Shown here: positions 47,184 to 60,719 of the stretch, piece after piece | Position numbering within the stretch: position 1 is the stretch's first letter | Layout of the letters: every line of letters begins with the position of its first letter | Assembly (NCBI GenBank): GCA_002110485.1 | Contig: MOWL01000006.1 | Span: 62,001-126,000 of the forward strand | Length of the DNA stretch: 64,000 nt | Reading direction: 5' to 3' | Origin: Emergomyces orientalis | Lineage: Eukaryota; Ascomycota; Eurotiomycetes; Onygenales; Ajellomycetaceae | Notes under the pieces: generated by a model | Told to the model about the DNA's origin: nothing | The model's database searches: none | What the model saw: only the letters and a program-made list of their open reading frames with translations | Position numbers and translations under genes: made by a program

Positions 47184-49291
47184 ATGGCTTCCGCTGGACC
47201 GCATAATGGTTCCGCGTCCGACCACAGCTCGAGGAATGGTAATACTGGCGACGGTATGTATTCCCAATATATATAATGTACATACATATATATAAATAAA
47301 TCGCCCCTTTTGAACTTTTCACTATCTTATTTTCTCCCTCAACGGCGCTTGATCTTGTTCAACCCAATTGTTTTTGCGCCCATCTTCGCATTGCGGAGAA
47401 GATACATTTCTACCGAAAATTGTTGTCTATATCAGCCATCATATTTCCTTGCAAACACATGCACAACCTGCATATCACTTCCAAATGTATTTCTATATGA
47501 ATTCCGTTTCCTTATGTCATGTTTCTTTTCAAATTTCTCATTAACTCTATGCCTTTCCCAACTTTGTTTATATGTGAAGAACTCAGGAGGAGGGGGTTAC
47601 GCTTTTGTTGATTTGGGCTCTGTGCTTGAATACCTATCGATTTATACCATCATTGGCTCACTTATTGGCGCTTTCGTCCTCCCTTCCGCGGAGGACCATG
47701 GGAACACTGGAAAAAGCAAACCGCTCTCCTTATCAGGGAACGTAAATGCCGTTTGCTTAGCTCTCATGGTCCTCCATCGAAGGTAGAACGATAGCGTGGT
47801 GTGATAATAGGCACCCAATCTACAGTTACAAAAAGCCCATCCTTGATGAGCATGTCCTTCCTGAAAAACTTGGGCGGGCAAAAGAAAGCTACTCGAGGTA
47901 TATAATCCAATGACTCAATGACACATCCATAGTCGCATGTTCTGTGAGCTCTAACCCGATAAATAGAAGGACAACCTCCAAAACGCAGAGGCCCAAAGCC
48001 AGATAGCAAACCTGCGCAGACACGGCGACAGGAGTTAAATCGACAAGCGCAAAGGTAGATACTACATTCGATTCATAAAAGTCGTGCGAAATACGGCTGC
48101 TGACTCGGCACCAGGACTCATCGAGAGCGGAAAGAACAGTATATCAGAGCATTAGAGACCGAAATATCGCGACTAAGAGAATGTTATAGCAACGATATGT
48201 CTGCCTCAAATATATCAATCCAACAACAGAAAAAAGTTTTACAGGAGCAGAAGGAGGAGAACGCGACGCTGAGACAGATTCTCGCAGCTCATGGCATTCC
48301 TTTTGAGGCGGAACTTGAACAGCGAAAAGCGGCCCTTCGTTCTGGCGCCCGACACGTCCATACGCACTCTTTTGGCGGCAGTATTTCTCATTCCCATTCT
48401 CAATCTCAGTCCCCCTCGCACGCGCACTCTCACTCCCGCTCCCAAGGATTCAAAGGAGATGGGAACCACCTCACCGCTACGCCTCCTACCACAGTATCCG
48501 TCGTGAGTCCTGGGACAGGTTCGGATTATGCAGATGGGCAGCGCAGTGGAAACATATTTTCTTCGTATTCGGGATCCCAAGGACTTCAAAATGAGCAGCC
48601 TGGTGTGCTAGCGGAGTCGAATGCTTGGGGAGGCGATGGCTCGACAGTTGACGATATGCCGGGAATTTTTGAAAAGGAACCGCAGTTGGGAGTTGAATTC
48701 ATCCTATCGTAAGGAAGAGAACCATTCCCGTCACATATCGGCTATCTTGTGTGTTAGAAACTTTAATGTCAGCTAACACTGAAGCACAGCCTGGAACAAT
48801 CCTGCCGTACCCATATGGAATTTCTCTGTAGGCGAGCCGAAGACGATGAGGAGACTGAAACGATCTCAGGACATGTCTTAATGGCGTCCTGCCCGCCGCC
48901 AACCCAAATCGTTTCTACGGAACCTGGCCAAATGTATCCCGTCCGGACATACGATCTACCGCATACCAATCTAGCAAAACTCCTCAACTTAAGTCGTCAG
49001 TTAGTCACAGATGGCCAGATCACACCGATTATGGCGCTGCAGTATTTAAAGAGCCACGACATGTACCCATCGTTAACACGAGAAGATGTGCGGAATATGA
49101 TGGACGACCTGAATGGCAAAATCCGATGCTACGGGTTTGGCGCGGTGATGGAGGACTTCGAGTTTATGGACTCATTCAGCAGCGTCTTAGCGGGTAAGCT
49201 AGAGTCTCTCATGGATACTACTCCTGACGACTACAAAGCCCTCCCGGCCACCCCTAGGCAACGTTTGTCGGACGATGTTCTGTATTCCTGA
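47184..49291 (+). CDS. bZIP transcription factor
   Basis: Four exons: 47184-47253, 47967-48054, 48115-48708 and 48790-49291, giving 417 residues. Splicing assembles PKRRGPKPDSKPAQTRRQEL, then NRQAQRTHRERKE, a bZIP basic region with the N-x7-R signature (Asn48, Arg56). A leucine-zipper segment follows (about 66-110, IRALETEISRLRE to ENATLRQILAAHGI). The basic region is interrupted by the 60-nt intron 2. Next comes a His/Ser-rich stretch (SHSHSQSQSPSHAHSHS). A conserved C-terminal part includes FILSLEQSCRTHM, ISGHVLMASCPPP, and LPHTNLAKLLNLSRQL. Intron 1 is long (713 nt) but has a GTATGT donor, a CTAAC branch and a TAG acceptor that keep the frame. A further small exon inside it cannot be excluded. 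The family belongs to the fungal Yap-like/other bZIP groups; I cannot name the orthologue. Confidence 0.9.
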
Positions 49292-49949
49292 AGCAGAAAT
49301 GCATTTATCCTTCCCCTATTTTACTCACATTTTTGGATTTGATACTATGACTTTATACTTTCGTTAGTTTGATTGATATATCGCAATTTTTGGCTTTCTT
49401 ATTCTCCGATTTATTTTCCCTGGCCACTGTGAGAGGAACTCAAAATGCGCCCAGTAATGGGGCATCTCGTGTGGAACTGGATTCATATTTGCTTTATATA
49501 ATTTACTTCTTTACCTCTTTTATTTTATTTTTTTATTTTTTTATTCTTCTCTTCCCATTCCTGTTTGAAGACAATCGTTACTTTGTATGTCCGTTTCGGT
49601 GGTTAGACTCGGTAAAATAGTCCCTACGCACATATTGGCCATTCGGGATTGTGTCTTTCGACAAATTGTCAATTTGCAGTAGTAACATGTGTACAGTGTA
49701 AAAAAGAAATCGTGAAAATATGGCTCTTGGTAATGGAAGTTTTCTTTAACTATCTTTTTTTAATCTGTTTTATGGTTTTGGTGTATTAAAGTAAGGCGTG
49801 TAATATTACGTTCTTATATAATCACGCCAAGACTTTCTCCCACATCGAGAAATTGAAATAAAAAAGTCTGAAATTCAACGACGACGACAACCACATCCGC
49901 TTTACCCACTCACAACGACGCATCGAAAAAGGACAGGAATCAGGCAATC
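49292..49949. other. bZIP 3' UTR and eIF3d promoter
   Basis: About 660 bp between tandem genes, T-rich in the first half and with A-rich leader sequence just before the eIF3d start. No gene is seen. Confidence 0.5.
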
Positions 49950-51807
49950 ATGGCTCCTATTTCGATTACAGATATCGTCGCATCTCTCCCTTCAGAGGAC
50001 TCTTGGGGACCACCTGTTACTACCGAAAGCACCCTCGATGGCGTTCCATACGCCCCCTTCTCCAAAGGTGATAAGCTAGGGCGAATGGCGGATTGGGCTA
50101 CGGAAGGGAAAGACGGAAGAGATGGACGTGGTGGCAGACAAGCATATAACCGCATCTACAGAGGTTTGTATTCTCATTTTGCCTTAGGTTTCATTTTACC
50201 AGTTTGATAACTCATGCGACGAATCCTTAATAGATCAGCAAGTGTACGGTGCTGGGACATCGAGCCTTTTCTCCGTGCAGGTAGCTGAAGACGAATCATC
50301 CTTCTCCGTCGTCGATAACACAAGATCCTCTACGAAGACTCGCGGATTTGGCCGTGGCGGAGGCACCATCTTCCGTGGCCGTGGCCAACGAGGGGGCCCT
50401 GGACAACGCGGCCGTGGTGGCTTCCAGAGAGTGGGCGCCGGACGAGGCGGCCAACCTGGAGGAGATCGATACTATGACAACCGTGGTGGTCGAGGCGGCC
50501 GGGGCCGCCGATTTGGGTGGAGAGATTACGACAAACCCCAGCGTAATCGTGATAGTTCAGTGCACATCCGCACTGAGTGGAACATGCGGGAAGAAATCGA
50601 CTTCACGAGACTTGCGAAACTCAACCTCGAGACCCCCGATGGCGAGGATATTGACAATTATGGATTCCTGTACTACTATGATCGCACATACGATAAGCCT
50701 CCTGTGAGGAACACAGAACGAAAATTGCAGTCTCTTGATCGTGCTGCGTACAACGTTACCACTACTGCTGACCCTGTCATCCAAGAATTGGCCGAAAAGG
50801 ATGAGGCCACCATCTTCGCAACGGCTGATATCCTCTCTATGCTGATGTGCGCCCCTCGCAGCGTGTATTCTTGGGATATCGTTATCGTCCAACAAGGCAA
50901 CAAGATTTACTTCGACAAACGTGACAACGCGTCGATAGACTTGGTGACCGTAAACGAGAACGCTCAAGATGCTCCCCTCGAAGCCTCAGAGGCAGGAGGA
51001 GCCAAACAGGATTCCATCAACACCCCCAGCGCCCTCGCCATCGAGGCCACTGTCATCAATCACAACTTCGCTCTCCAGACAGTGATCGAATCCGAGTCCT
51101 CCAAGGTCGAGTTCGCCCACCCCAACCCTTTCTACAACCCCTCTGAAGAGACTGAGCCCCTCGCCTCCAAGGCTTACAAGTACCGCCGCTTCGACCTCTC
51201 ACTCGAGAAGGACGAGGAGCAGCTCCACCTGATCGTGAGAACTGAAGTCGACGCCGTAGTTAAAAACAACATCAGTGGCGACGACCAGCATTTGACCATC
51301 AAAGCGCTCAACGAGTTTGATCACAAATCCCAAGGCTCCGGCGGCGCACTCGACTGGCGCACCAAGCTGGTCTCGCAGCGTGGTGCCGTTGTCGCCACCG
51401 AGATGAAGAATAACAGCTGCAAGCTTGCCCGATGGGCGACGCAGGCCATCCTGGCCAAGGCCGACATGATGAAGCTCGGCTTCGTATCGCGTGCCAACCC
51501 GAAATCAGCGTCTGCTCACATCATCCTAGGTGTAGTGGGCTATAAACCGCGAGAGTTCGCTGCGCAGATGAACCTAAACCTGTCGAATGGGTGGGGTATT
51601 GTGCGAACAATTGTGGACTTGATTCGTGGCCTAGAGCATGATGACGAGGATGGCCGTGACGGTGATGTGCGCAAGTTCGTGCTTGTTAAGGATCCGAATA
51701 AGTCTGTTATTCGCCTTTATCAGGTCCCAGTGAATACTTTTGATGAGGATGAGGATGCTGGGGTTGAGACGGTGAAGGAGGATAAGGAGGAAGATGAAGA
51801 AGAATAA
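49950..51807 (+). CDS. translation initiation factor eIF3 subunit D
   Basis: Two exons, 49950-50163 and 50234-51807, with a 70-nt intron (donor GTTTGT, acceptor AATAG) that joins YNRIYR to DQQVYGAG. The product has about 595 residues, close to the family length. The N terminus has the family segments ITDIVASLPSEDSWGPP and PYAPFSKGDKLGRMADW. An RG-rich stretch (about 105-170, GFGRGGGTIFRGRGQRGG) precedes the cap-binding-type fold, with WNMREEIDFTRLAKL, YYDRTYDKPP, ADILSMLMCAPRSVYSWDIV, FDKRDNA and KLARWATQAILAKAD. The tail is acidic. eIF3d is a peripheral subunit of the eIF3 complex on the 40S ribosome, and in animals it can bind the mRNA cap directly. It is convergent with the Rim15-like gene. 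Confidence 0.97.
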
Positions 51808-53200
51808 AGGAAGCTAGTTCTTTTGGTTGGTGATAAAAGTGTCAATGATTGGGTTGACGACGCCAGATGACCCTTCTTTCGTTTTCTTATTTTCAATTCT
51901 ATTTCCTTCTCGAGTATGTGTTAGATGATGTTAATGTCCCTCTGTCCGTCCTTTTGCGTGTCCACAGATATCAAAAACAAATTTCAAGTTAATGCTTAAT
52001 GGGGTTTTCGCTCCTACAATCGAGCACACTAAAAAATATTGATATTTTAAAACTTTCCCTGTCCAAAACTCTGAGAATCAAGAACAAAATCAATTATCAA
52101 ATCCCAAATAAGTAATAGGTAAGTAAATGCTGTATATACGCCCTAACATCCGCCCACAAAAGCAGCCCATCTTAGGAATCCCACCACATTTGCGCATTCC
52201 CCTCCATATAACACCTAGCTCAGGGAAATGGCGAGAGATCATGAAGATAAAAATGGGCTTTGAAAATGAAACATGGGAAAGAAACTATGGGGAAATGAAA
52301 TGATATTTCAGAAGTCAAAAATACTCTGCTGAAGAACAAAAAATGTATAAATAAATAACACAAATATATATATCCCAATATATATTAAAACATAAACTTG
52401 GAAAGGAAACAGTTGACAGTGAATCAATCTGGCTAACCCCCTGGCCATCCCTTTCTTTCCCGCCGCTCACCCTCACGCAACAAACAGGCGTATTATACAC
52501 GGCCCCCTTCCACTACCTCTCTGCCTCCTGTTCTTACCCCTCCTCTTCTTTCTCCTATTTACAACCAACGGACCATCGCCCATCGCTATCACCCACCTTG
52601 CATGCATCTGCCATCCACAAAACACAGCGAACATCTCCACCATCGAATCAAAATCAAAATCAAATCGACTCGAAGGTTAAAAACCAATTAGCAGACAATT
52701 AGAAGAATACAATAAAATACGAGAAGCCAAGCGGGGATGAGACGAAGGGCGATAAGTCATAGAGAAAAGAAAATGATGAAAGAGTATACCAAATAAATCC
52801 ATCCCATTTCCATCGACTATTGATAAATAGGTAAAATAAAGGTTAAAAAGTAGCTGCTCAAAACTCAACTCAGTTAAGCAAAACGAAAAAAAGTGTCAAG
52901 GTACAGGTAGTTAACAGGAGGGGAATAAAAAACGCTTCCCAGTTCAATTGAAATCCCAATATCCGATCCAATTCAATCCAGACAAAACAAAACAATAAAA
53001 TATTAAACTAGACAAGCATAAAGGGAAAAAAGGAAAGGCATATCATAATATATCATCAAAAATCATATCGTAAAAAAGTAGAGGAGACAAAAAGGGACGG
53101 GGACGCAAGTAGATCCAGATGGTGACAATGACTATGTATCAATCAACACATAATAGAGCACACTCAACCCTCACCAAACCCCACTCCTTAGTTCCCATCT
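51808..53200. other. convergent 3' spacer between eIF3d and the Rim15-like gene
   Basis: About 1.4 kb without coding signal; AT-rich, with only short low-complexity frames. Both 3' UTRs should lie here. Confidence 0.5.
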
Positions 53201-56200
53201 TCATGACCGGCGTATCCAATCCAGCCCCCTCAACCTCCTCTCCCTACTCTTCTCGCGCCGCTTATCCCGTTCAGACGCGCGCGGCGTAGCTTCGGACTCA
53301 CTCTCTGCTACGTGGTGTTCGACCGCCCCAATACCAATCCTCGCACCATATGTGTCTGGCGCCAATGTGCTGCGTGCCTTGCCAGGATTGAATCCACTGG
53401 TCGTAGTTGACGTAGCGGGTCGGGGTGTGACGTCTTCGCCGGGAGGATCGGCAGGATTGGTGGTGAGAATGGGGCCATGTTGTTGTTGGGCGGGATTGGG
53501 TGGTGTGGTGGTTATAGTCACTTGTCCAGTATTGTTGACTGACGGTGACGTTGAGGTTGGGGGTGGGGTGGTAGCCGGAGTTTTTGGGGCTGGCGTTGTA
53601 GCTGTGGGATGTAAGGGCTGGGGCTGGGGCTGGGGCTGGGACGTGGGATCTGGTGCTCGCTCTGGCAGGGCATGGGAGGACGCCTTCTCTGGCTTTGCTT
53701 TTCCAGATTCCGCGAGCGGCGACTGTATTTGAGGAGGTGATTGAACAACACGGGAGGTACTCGTGATGATGAAGGGATCAGTTAGTGCACATGATTCCTC
53801 CTGTTCCCTATCCTCCGGCAAAGTTTCCAACCCATCATCTGCAATTCGCAGGCCAGCAAAACCTTCCTCCACCATATCAAAGCTCGGGCCGGGCGCACCA
53901 ACCAACGACGATGGTGTCACTGCCCCACCTGCAGCAGCACCTCCAGGCGAACTAACCGTAGTAGTAGCGGGGCCCTCCACAACAACACAGTTCCCACCCA
54001 ACACCTCGCCAGCATCACTAACAACGCTACCACGACTATTGGTCCGCATCATTTCGGTCCCCAGCTTGGACCCAGACCGCTTGCCCTTCCCACGCGCACT
54101 TTGCGGGCTCTTCGTCCGACTCTGCGAATTCGAATTGCCAAGCTCCTCATCCTCATCATCCCCGGACTCCGCGCCCTCATACCTCCTCCTTCGCTCGTGC
54201 GACTCACGCTTCGCGCGAACATCCTCGACGGAAGGCTGGCTGCGTGGCGTGCGCACACCTGTCGTCGTCATGGCGGGGAGAGTCGAGGGGGCGGATGCTG
54301 CATGAAGCACTGGTGGAATTGGGGGTGGCGAGGACATGGTGATTGGTTCTGATCTTGGGATATTGGGCTCATCAGAGATACCAAGGCCACCACCACCACT
54401 AGCAGCAGCGCCCTGGACATTCCCCCAGTCATCCGTGGCCTGGCGACTTATGATGACGGGTAAGTCTTCGGGCTTGATGGAGTCGACATCGCCGAAGTAG
54501 CTGCTGCCAATGGAATCCTCGCGGCTGGAACCGCGGTACGAACTCGTGGGGATAGGCACGAAGCCAGATGATGTGGAGCTAGGGCTACCTTCTGGCGGCA
54601 TCATTGAGGATGTTAGGCGGGAGCTAACTGGTGCTAGAATGGGAAGATGGGTTGGAGTGCTGAACGGATGGTCCTTCGGCGGTGGCTTCCACTGGCAGAA
54701 TTTACAAAGAGCCTCGGTGAGTTTAGATAGTGTGGGAGGTTTCTCGATGAGCGCATCGAAATGGTGAGTTTCCGGGAGGTCTTTGAGGTAGCCAGTGCAG
54801 CAGATGATAGGGGTATGTGTATTGACGCTCTTTGTATCGCGGATCATGCGCGCCACGTCTGCGCCGTTGAGTTGTGGCAGTTTGAATTCCATCATGATAA
54901 TATCGAATTGGACTTCGCTAAGTGCGTAGCGCATGGCCTCCGACCCATTGACGGCGGTAATTGTGCGGCATCGTAGTTTTTCAAATAATCTTTCCATAAC
55001 GAGTTTCGAAACAGGATGATCCTCACATATCAGAACATCCAAAGGACGGAAATATGGCCCCTCAGCGAGATTGATCTGCGACAGCCGTCGAGAACTCTGT
55101 CGTCGTCTTTGCACCTTGAGTAACGCCTTAGCCTTTGTCCGTGGGTCTTCATTATCAGATGATGACGGCGATATATCAAACAGTTGACTCCGCCGCGTAT
55201 GATGTCCAGGTACAAACGGCTCCCTAGACGGGGCTGCCTCGCTGTCCTGAGAACCAACCGTCTGCGACCTCGATCGGGAAGTCGGTGCACTGCTCTGGCG
55301 CGGCTGAGAAGGACCACCCGACTTTTCGGGAGAAGGCGTTGGCGGCTTCACATACTTAACAGGCGACGAGGCAGCAGAAGTGGACATCATCTTAAAATTT
55401 GTCGATAAACGTGGAGGTTCCGGGTAACTTCCAGGCTGCAACGATCCGCTAGACTGATGCGAGAATGACGAGGAGCCAGACGTCTTCCTCCTTTCATGAT
55501 TTTGGCCCGTACTAAACTGTACCAGAAGCGGAGATGACGGTTGTGAAGGTCGACTGGGGGACGAAGAATTTGCCTGGCTAAGACTAGATGGGGAAGCCGG
55601 GCGATTCGTAGCTTTGTTTTGCGACAAGGTCCGCTGCAGTGGCATTGGTAGCAGTGGGCTCCCCTCCAATGATGGACCCGAGCTAGACGCGGGTGTATTC
55701 GTAGGTATTTGCCTTTGCTGTGCCTGCATGGCCTCCATTCGCAATTTCTGAATGACATCCTTATTCGCCCGCTCGAGCACAGGCAAGTTCTTGAAATTGA
55801 AGTTCCCAAAATCATCCACCAGAACCGGTTCGCTAAGTCGCCTGCTGCGCGTATCGCGAACATGCGGAGGGATATGCAGTGGCATCAACCCCCGTTTCAA
55901 AGAATTCACCTGCGTGCGAACTTTGTAAAGGGCATCATGCGGTCTATCAGGATAATCCGGCCCCGCCGTAGCGACCGGAGGAGGAGAGAGCTGATCTTCC
56001 AATTCTTCTGTAAAAGATTGCAGCGTCGCGCCCCGGGCATCGAAATACTCCGTGTCCTCCGGGTTCTCCGGAGCGGGGACAAACTGCGCCTCGTCCTCCA
56101 ATAGCGTATCCCAGTTGATATCCGCGAACCACGGATGGGCACGAACTTCAGCACCCCCGTTGGGGTATTTCTCAGAGGCGTTCGAACCAAGTCGCTCCTC

Positions 56201-59200
56201 CGGGTTAATTGTCATCAATTTATTCATGAGATCCTTCGCTTCCGGTGTCACCAGTTCATCCGCTTCTTCGGGCCAATTGATTCTTCGGTTGAGGATATTC
56301 TGAAAGACTTCGTCCGGGGTCGAGGCGTTGAAGGGAGGGTATCCGTAGAGGAATTCAAACAGAATACAGCCAAGAGACCACCAATCACTCATCTCATCCT
56401 GCCCAACACCATTAATAGTCTCCGGGGCGAGATAATCAGGCGTCCCAACGAAACATCGACTATGATCCTCTGGGTCGAAAAGGGCCATGGGGGGGGGCAT
56501 CAAAGATTGCTGGGGTGGAGTGCTGTGTTGGCCAGACGTCGATGAAGCTGTATAGCTCGTACCTGTCTGCAAAGGGAACAGATGCGGGGAATCACTTCCT
56601 TCACTCTGCGTCTCCTCTTCGATAGGGCGGCCCGGCTGTTGTTGCTGCTGTTGCTGTGGTGGTGGAGGGAATGAGGGTTGTGATTGAAACGACAAGGGAT
56701 ATGGCGTGTCGCCACTCTCATATAACGAAAACCCTCTAAACATCCCCGTCAAACTATCACTTCCACCACTATCACTTCGATATCCCGAAGCGCGTCTCGA
56801 CGTCTCCCGGTTAAACGAGGGTTCTTTGTTCAGACTGAAATAGGACGGCTGGTTAATAAGCATAGGAACCTCTGGAGTCATCGAGGGGGTAGAACTTGGC
56901 GACTGCGTCGCCGGGAAATCAAACGACGCCGACCGCGACGATGCCAATGATGTAGCGCGAGTGAACGGGCCAGTCTTAAGTAAATCCGGCGCGGATTCAT
57001 TCGGGTTCTTGAGAATGCGTTTCTGACGACCCACAAGTCCCATTCGCGAAAGCCCAAAATCCGTCAACTTCAAATGGCCCCGTTGATCAATGAGAAGGTT
57101 ATCCGGCTTTAGATCACGATGGACAATGCCCCTCTCATGAAGATGTTCAATGCCCAGAACCACTTCTGCAACATATTTCTTCGCCCAGTCCTCCGACAGA
57201 CCGCCGAGAACTTTGACCAGAGATGCGCAATCGCCGCCATTGAGGTATTCCATGACAAGATACAAGTAATCCTTACTCGAGAACGTCCAGTAAAGCTTCG
57301 CGACGAAATCACTCTCTCCCTGCCACATCATGATTGCCCGCTCGGCCTTGACGTTTGTAACCTGATTCTTAACAACCATGTCTGCTTTCTTCAGGACTTT
57401 GATCGCAAAGTACTCAGCAGTCGATTTCTTCTTAGACAAGTAAACGCTGCCAAAGGCACCCTTGCTAATCGGCTTGATGATCTCAAAATCCTTGATTGAT
57501 GGTGCAACCGCCCGCGGCGGCGGCGGATGGGAAACCGAGCTCAGATGTGGGGAGACGGGTGCCTTACCCAGGTCAGGAGACGTGGCAGACGACAGTCTGC
57601 GATGGTGATGGTGATGAGAAGACGGTGGAGGATAGTATTGATGCGTATTATTGGCCACAAGCTCGGAGTTACTGAGCAGCGGGGAAGTCATTGGCGACGT
57701 GAAGCTTTCGCCCATGGATAATCGCGGTTTGGATAATCGGAGCGGGGAGTGCGGTTGATTTCGGGCAGGGGATTCTCTGCGTGGAGACACTGACATGCCG
57801 GGTAATATGAGGCTTTGGCGTTTACGATCTTTGGAACTTGTTGCACGACTAAGCCCCCTTTCAGAGGATGGAGACTCCGTCCGTCGTGTCCCAACGAAGG
57901 CAGAGGAGAGTATGCTGCTATCGCTGTCCCCCGCGTCACTTTCGGCAAGCAACGAACCTCTCTTAGATGGCTGCGAATGGCTTAACGAATGGCTTAACAA
58001 ACCACCAACACTCCTATGAGATCGCGGCGTTGGGCACTCCATGGGACTACTGGAACGGGTCGAGACAGCGACTGATGAAGGTTGTGGTCTTTCCGATTGC
58101 AAGGCAGAGGATAAAAGCGGTTCCGAGCCCACTCGCAACCCAGCAGCTATTCCCGACGGAGTGGGTAATGAGGATGGTTGGCCAGAGGTATTTGAGGGGC
58201 CTTCTAGGATCTGGGGCTGTGCTGAATCTCTACCTTCGTCCTGCGAATCTCCAGCGACGCTTGAGCTTGAACCGGACGAATCGCTCAATTCCCCAGCGGC
58301 AATGCGTTCCGCTTTACTCATAGCCGCAGAAATACATTCCTCAACGAGCATGGTAAACTCAACACGGATACGCTCACTGTACTCCACAATCTGACGATGG
58401 CGAAAGACAGCATCCACTTTCGCCCGGGCAAACCGTTCAGTGTCCGCGGATAGCGCTGCCAAGCCCTGTTCTTGATCCAGAGTGTTGCTACTGGGAGATT
58501 GCCACTGCAGGACCTGCGAGATTCTAGATTCCGACTGGGGAGATTGTGTTCGAATTTCCTCACCCGCCTCCGTTCGCGATTCTTTAAGTGCTGGCGTGTT
58601 GATTTCCAGGGCGGTGTCACAGAGATCCAAAATTAATTCAACAATGCGCGCAAGGGGTCGTCGAACAGCAAAGGAAGAGCGGGTGCGAGCATGTCCTAGG
58701 CCGGATGTCGACGGATCGCGTGATCGTGGAGGTGTTCCGGAAGAAGAGGAAGAACCCGAAGTCAAGCCGGAGGAAGGGATAGATTGGGAGGGCCCGATGG
58801 GTAAATTCTTATACTCTGCTTGAGGGCCGGTGAAAGGGCTCGAGTCGCCAGACGTTGACCTGCTTTTTCGGGCTTCTAATGCGTCTAGGACCTTAACGAT
58901 GGAATGGCGATGTTCATTTAAATTGTCCTGAGCCATCTGGACATCCATCTCCGCTCCATGCTCTTGCAGACACAACTCCGAATGTTTCTCAAACCACCAG
59001 GGAGGGATTTGGCGTTCGCAGATTCGACACAGCACTGGCGGGGGGAGAGGAACATGGGAGGGATCTCGAGATCCTGCCTCCGCGAGAGCAGTCAGGTAAT
59101 TTGCAAGCACCTCTGCACCAACGCCGAGTGACTCGACGAGGAGTGGGGGAAGGTCGATTGTAACTTCCCGTGGCTGGGTAGATGGGCGTAACATCCACAT

Positions 59201-59993
59201 AGTCTGGATACCGTCAGAAACTGATTATGACGACCCCCGCCCCCGCCCCCCCCCAAAAAAAAAACTACCGGAAGAAAGAAGGAAAGAAAAATAGAAAACT
59301 TACATGGCTTTCCGTGCTAGGAGAGTGGTCAAAAACCATAATCCCTTGGCCCTCGAGATTCAGAATATGATCATCTTCATGCCTCTCCTCATGCTCAACT
59401 TTCTCATGCTCGGTCTGCTCCTCCTGAGGCTGAACAACATTAACCCGTCCCTCGTCCTCATCCTCTCGCACTGGCGCTTCCGCTTCCACTTCCGCTCTTT
59501 CTTCTCCTTTTCCTCCCCGTTCACCTTCATCGCCTATATCATCTACCTCCACTTCCCCCTTCTCCCGCCTAAGAAACGACGCCGGCCCTGTCTTCACAGC
59601 AAACCTAACAATATGACTCTTCGAATCATCAATCTTCATCCTCTCAATCGCATGCTCAAACGCCATCTTATTATCCAGCACAAGCTCAGATATCAACAAG
59701 CCCTCAACGTCCTCAACGTTTGTGCCCACCACTTCCTTCCAGGAAGGGCTGACCCACTTAATGCGCCCATCCAGATCGAGATCGACAATGACATTTAGGG
59801 TCTGCTCAGCGGCTTCCTTGAGGTCCTGGCGTTCTTCGCGGATATCTTCGCTGAGCGTGCGGGACATGGAGTGCGCGGAGGGACTGTCACTGCTGGTGTC
59901 GCGGGCCTCCTGCTTGAGAGCGGTGACGGCAGGAGGCGCAAGGAAGCGAGGGGGGTTGGGGGTGGTGATGTTTTCAGGCCCATTGTCGGCCAT
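53201..59993 (-). CDS. Rim15-like PAS/AGC-kinase/receiver protein
   Basis: Two exons, 59993-59304 and 59203-53201, with a 100-nt intron (donor GTAAGT, acceptor TCCAG), giving about 2230 residues. In order there is a PAS domain (about 65-135, LNVIVDLDLDGRIKWVSPSW), then a C2HC finger with Cys289, Cys292, His304 and Cys308 (CRICERQIPPWWFEKH). A long Ser/Pro-rich region follows. The AGC-type kinase starts near 802, with GAFGSVYL, Lys832, HRDLKPDN (Asp927) and DFG (Asp945). A roughly 200-residue insert precedes GTPDYLAPE (about 1151-1158); such an insert marks the Rim15/Greatwall group. A conserved element (DDFGNFNFKNLPVLER) lies near 1360. A receiver-like domain (about 1618-1735) has Glu1669 where the phosphoacceptor Asp is expected. 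The Ser/Pro-rich C terminus is long. In yeast Rim15 integrates TORC1, PKA and Pho85 signals for quiescence and stress; fungal homologues act in growth and stress responses. Confidence 0.95.
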
Positions 59994-60672
59994 TGTACAC
60001 GAATAGAACTATAACTGGCTGGGCCGGGGGGAGCAGGTTGTTTGATGGAATGTCAATTCTTGCGAGAAAGTGGTATGAAAAACAATAGACCGTTCGACGT
60101 ATATATGAAGGGCAATGGTACCTTTTGGGTTGGTGTATCGGCGTATCCCGCACGGCAGGGAAAGGGGGGAGTGCCGTGGCCTATTTGCGGGAACACGCGG
60201 AGGAGGGAAGTAAACGGCCGAATGAAGACGAGATAGGTATCAAACAGATGGGGAAAAGATATAAACCACAGCGCAGCAACAACAATTATTTGTCTCTGGC
60301 CAGGCCGGCTAGAGCGGTGCCCGGAAGCAGCGTTACAGCCTCATCCGTCAACATCAACTATCCATGACCAGGATTGAGCCCAGCGTCGGGGGAACAGGGC
60401 GAACGCTGTTTCACGGAAATGGAAGCACGCAAGTGAAATAAATGGTGTAGAGTGATTTGTAGTTTCGTTGCCAGCCAGGTAGTTTAGGTAGGCCAGGTCA
60501 ATGGAAGTTTGTCGGGGGGCCGGTAAACTAATCAATCGAAGGTCGTATACGGTTGCAGACAAAGTATCAGCAGCAACCAAGCGAAACTGCTTCTTCTGAA
60601 TGATGTGGTCGCCTTTTTTTCTTTCCACCTCTCTTGCGCCTCAATTTCGCTGATATGTCTCCCAAGCACACG

Positions 60673-60719
60673 CTTCTTCTGCTTCTTCTGCTTCTTCTTC
60701 TTCTTCTTCGTCTTCGTCG
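60673..60719. repeat. CTT/TTC-rich trinucleotide tract
   Basis: Imperfect CTT/TTC repeats over about 47 bp with scattered CTG and CGT units, upstream of the Rim15-like gene. Confidence 0.75.

Noticed and set aside
47310..47786. 158-codon frame inside bZIP intron 1
   Set aside because: It has no motif, and the flanking exons splice together in frame with consensus signals, so it is read as intron sequence.
53352..54305. Plus-strand open frames opposite the Rim15-like C terminus
   Set aside because: They are mirror frames of a Ser/Pro/Thr-rich coding region on the minus strand, with no independent domain.
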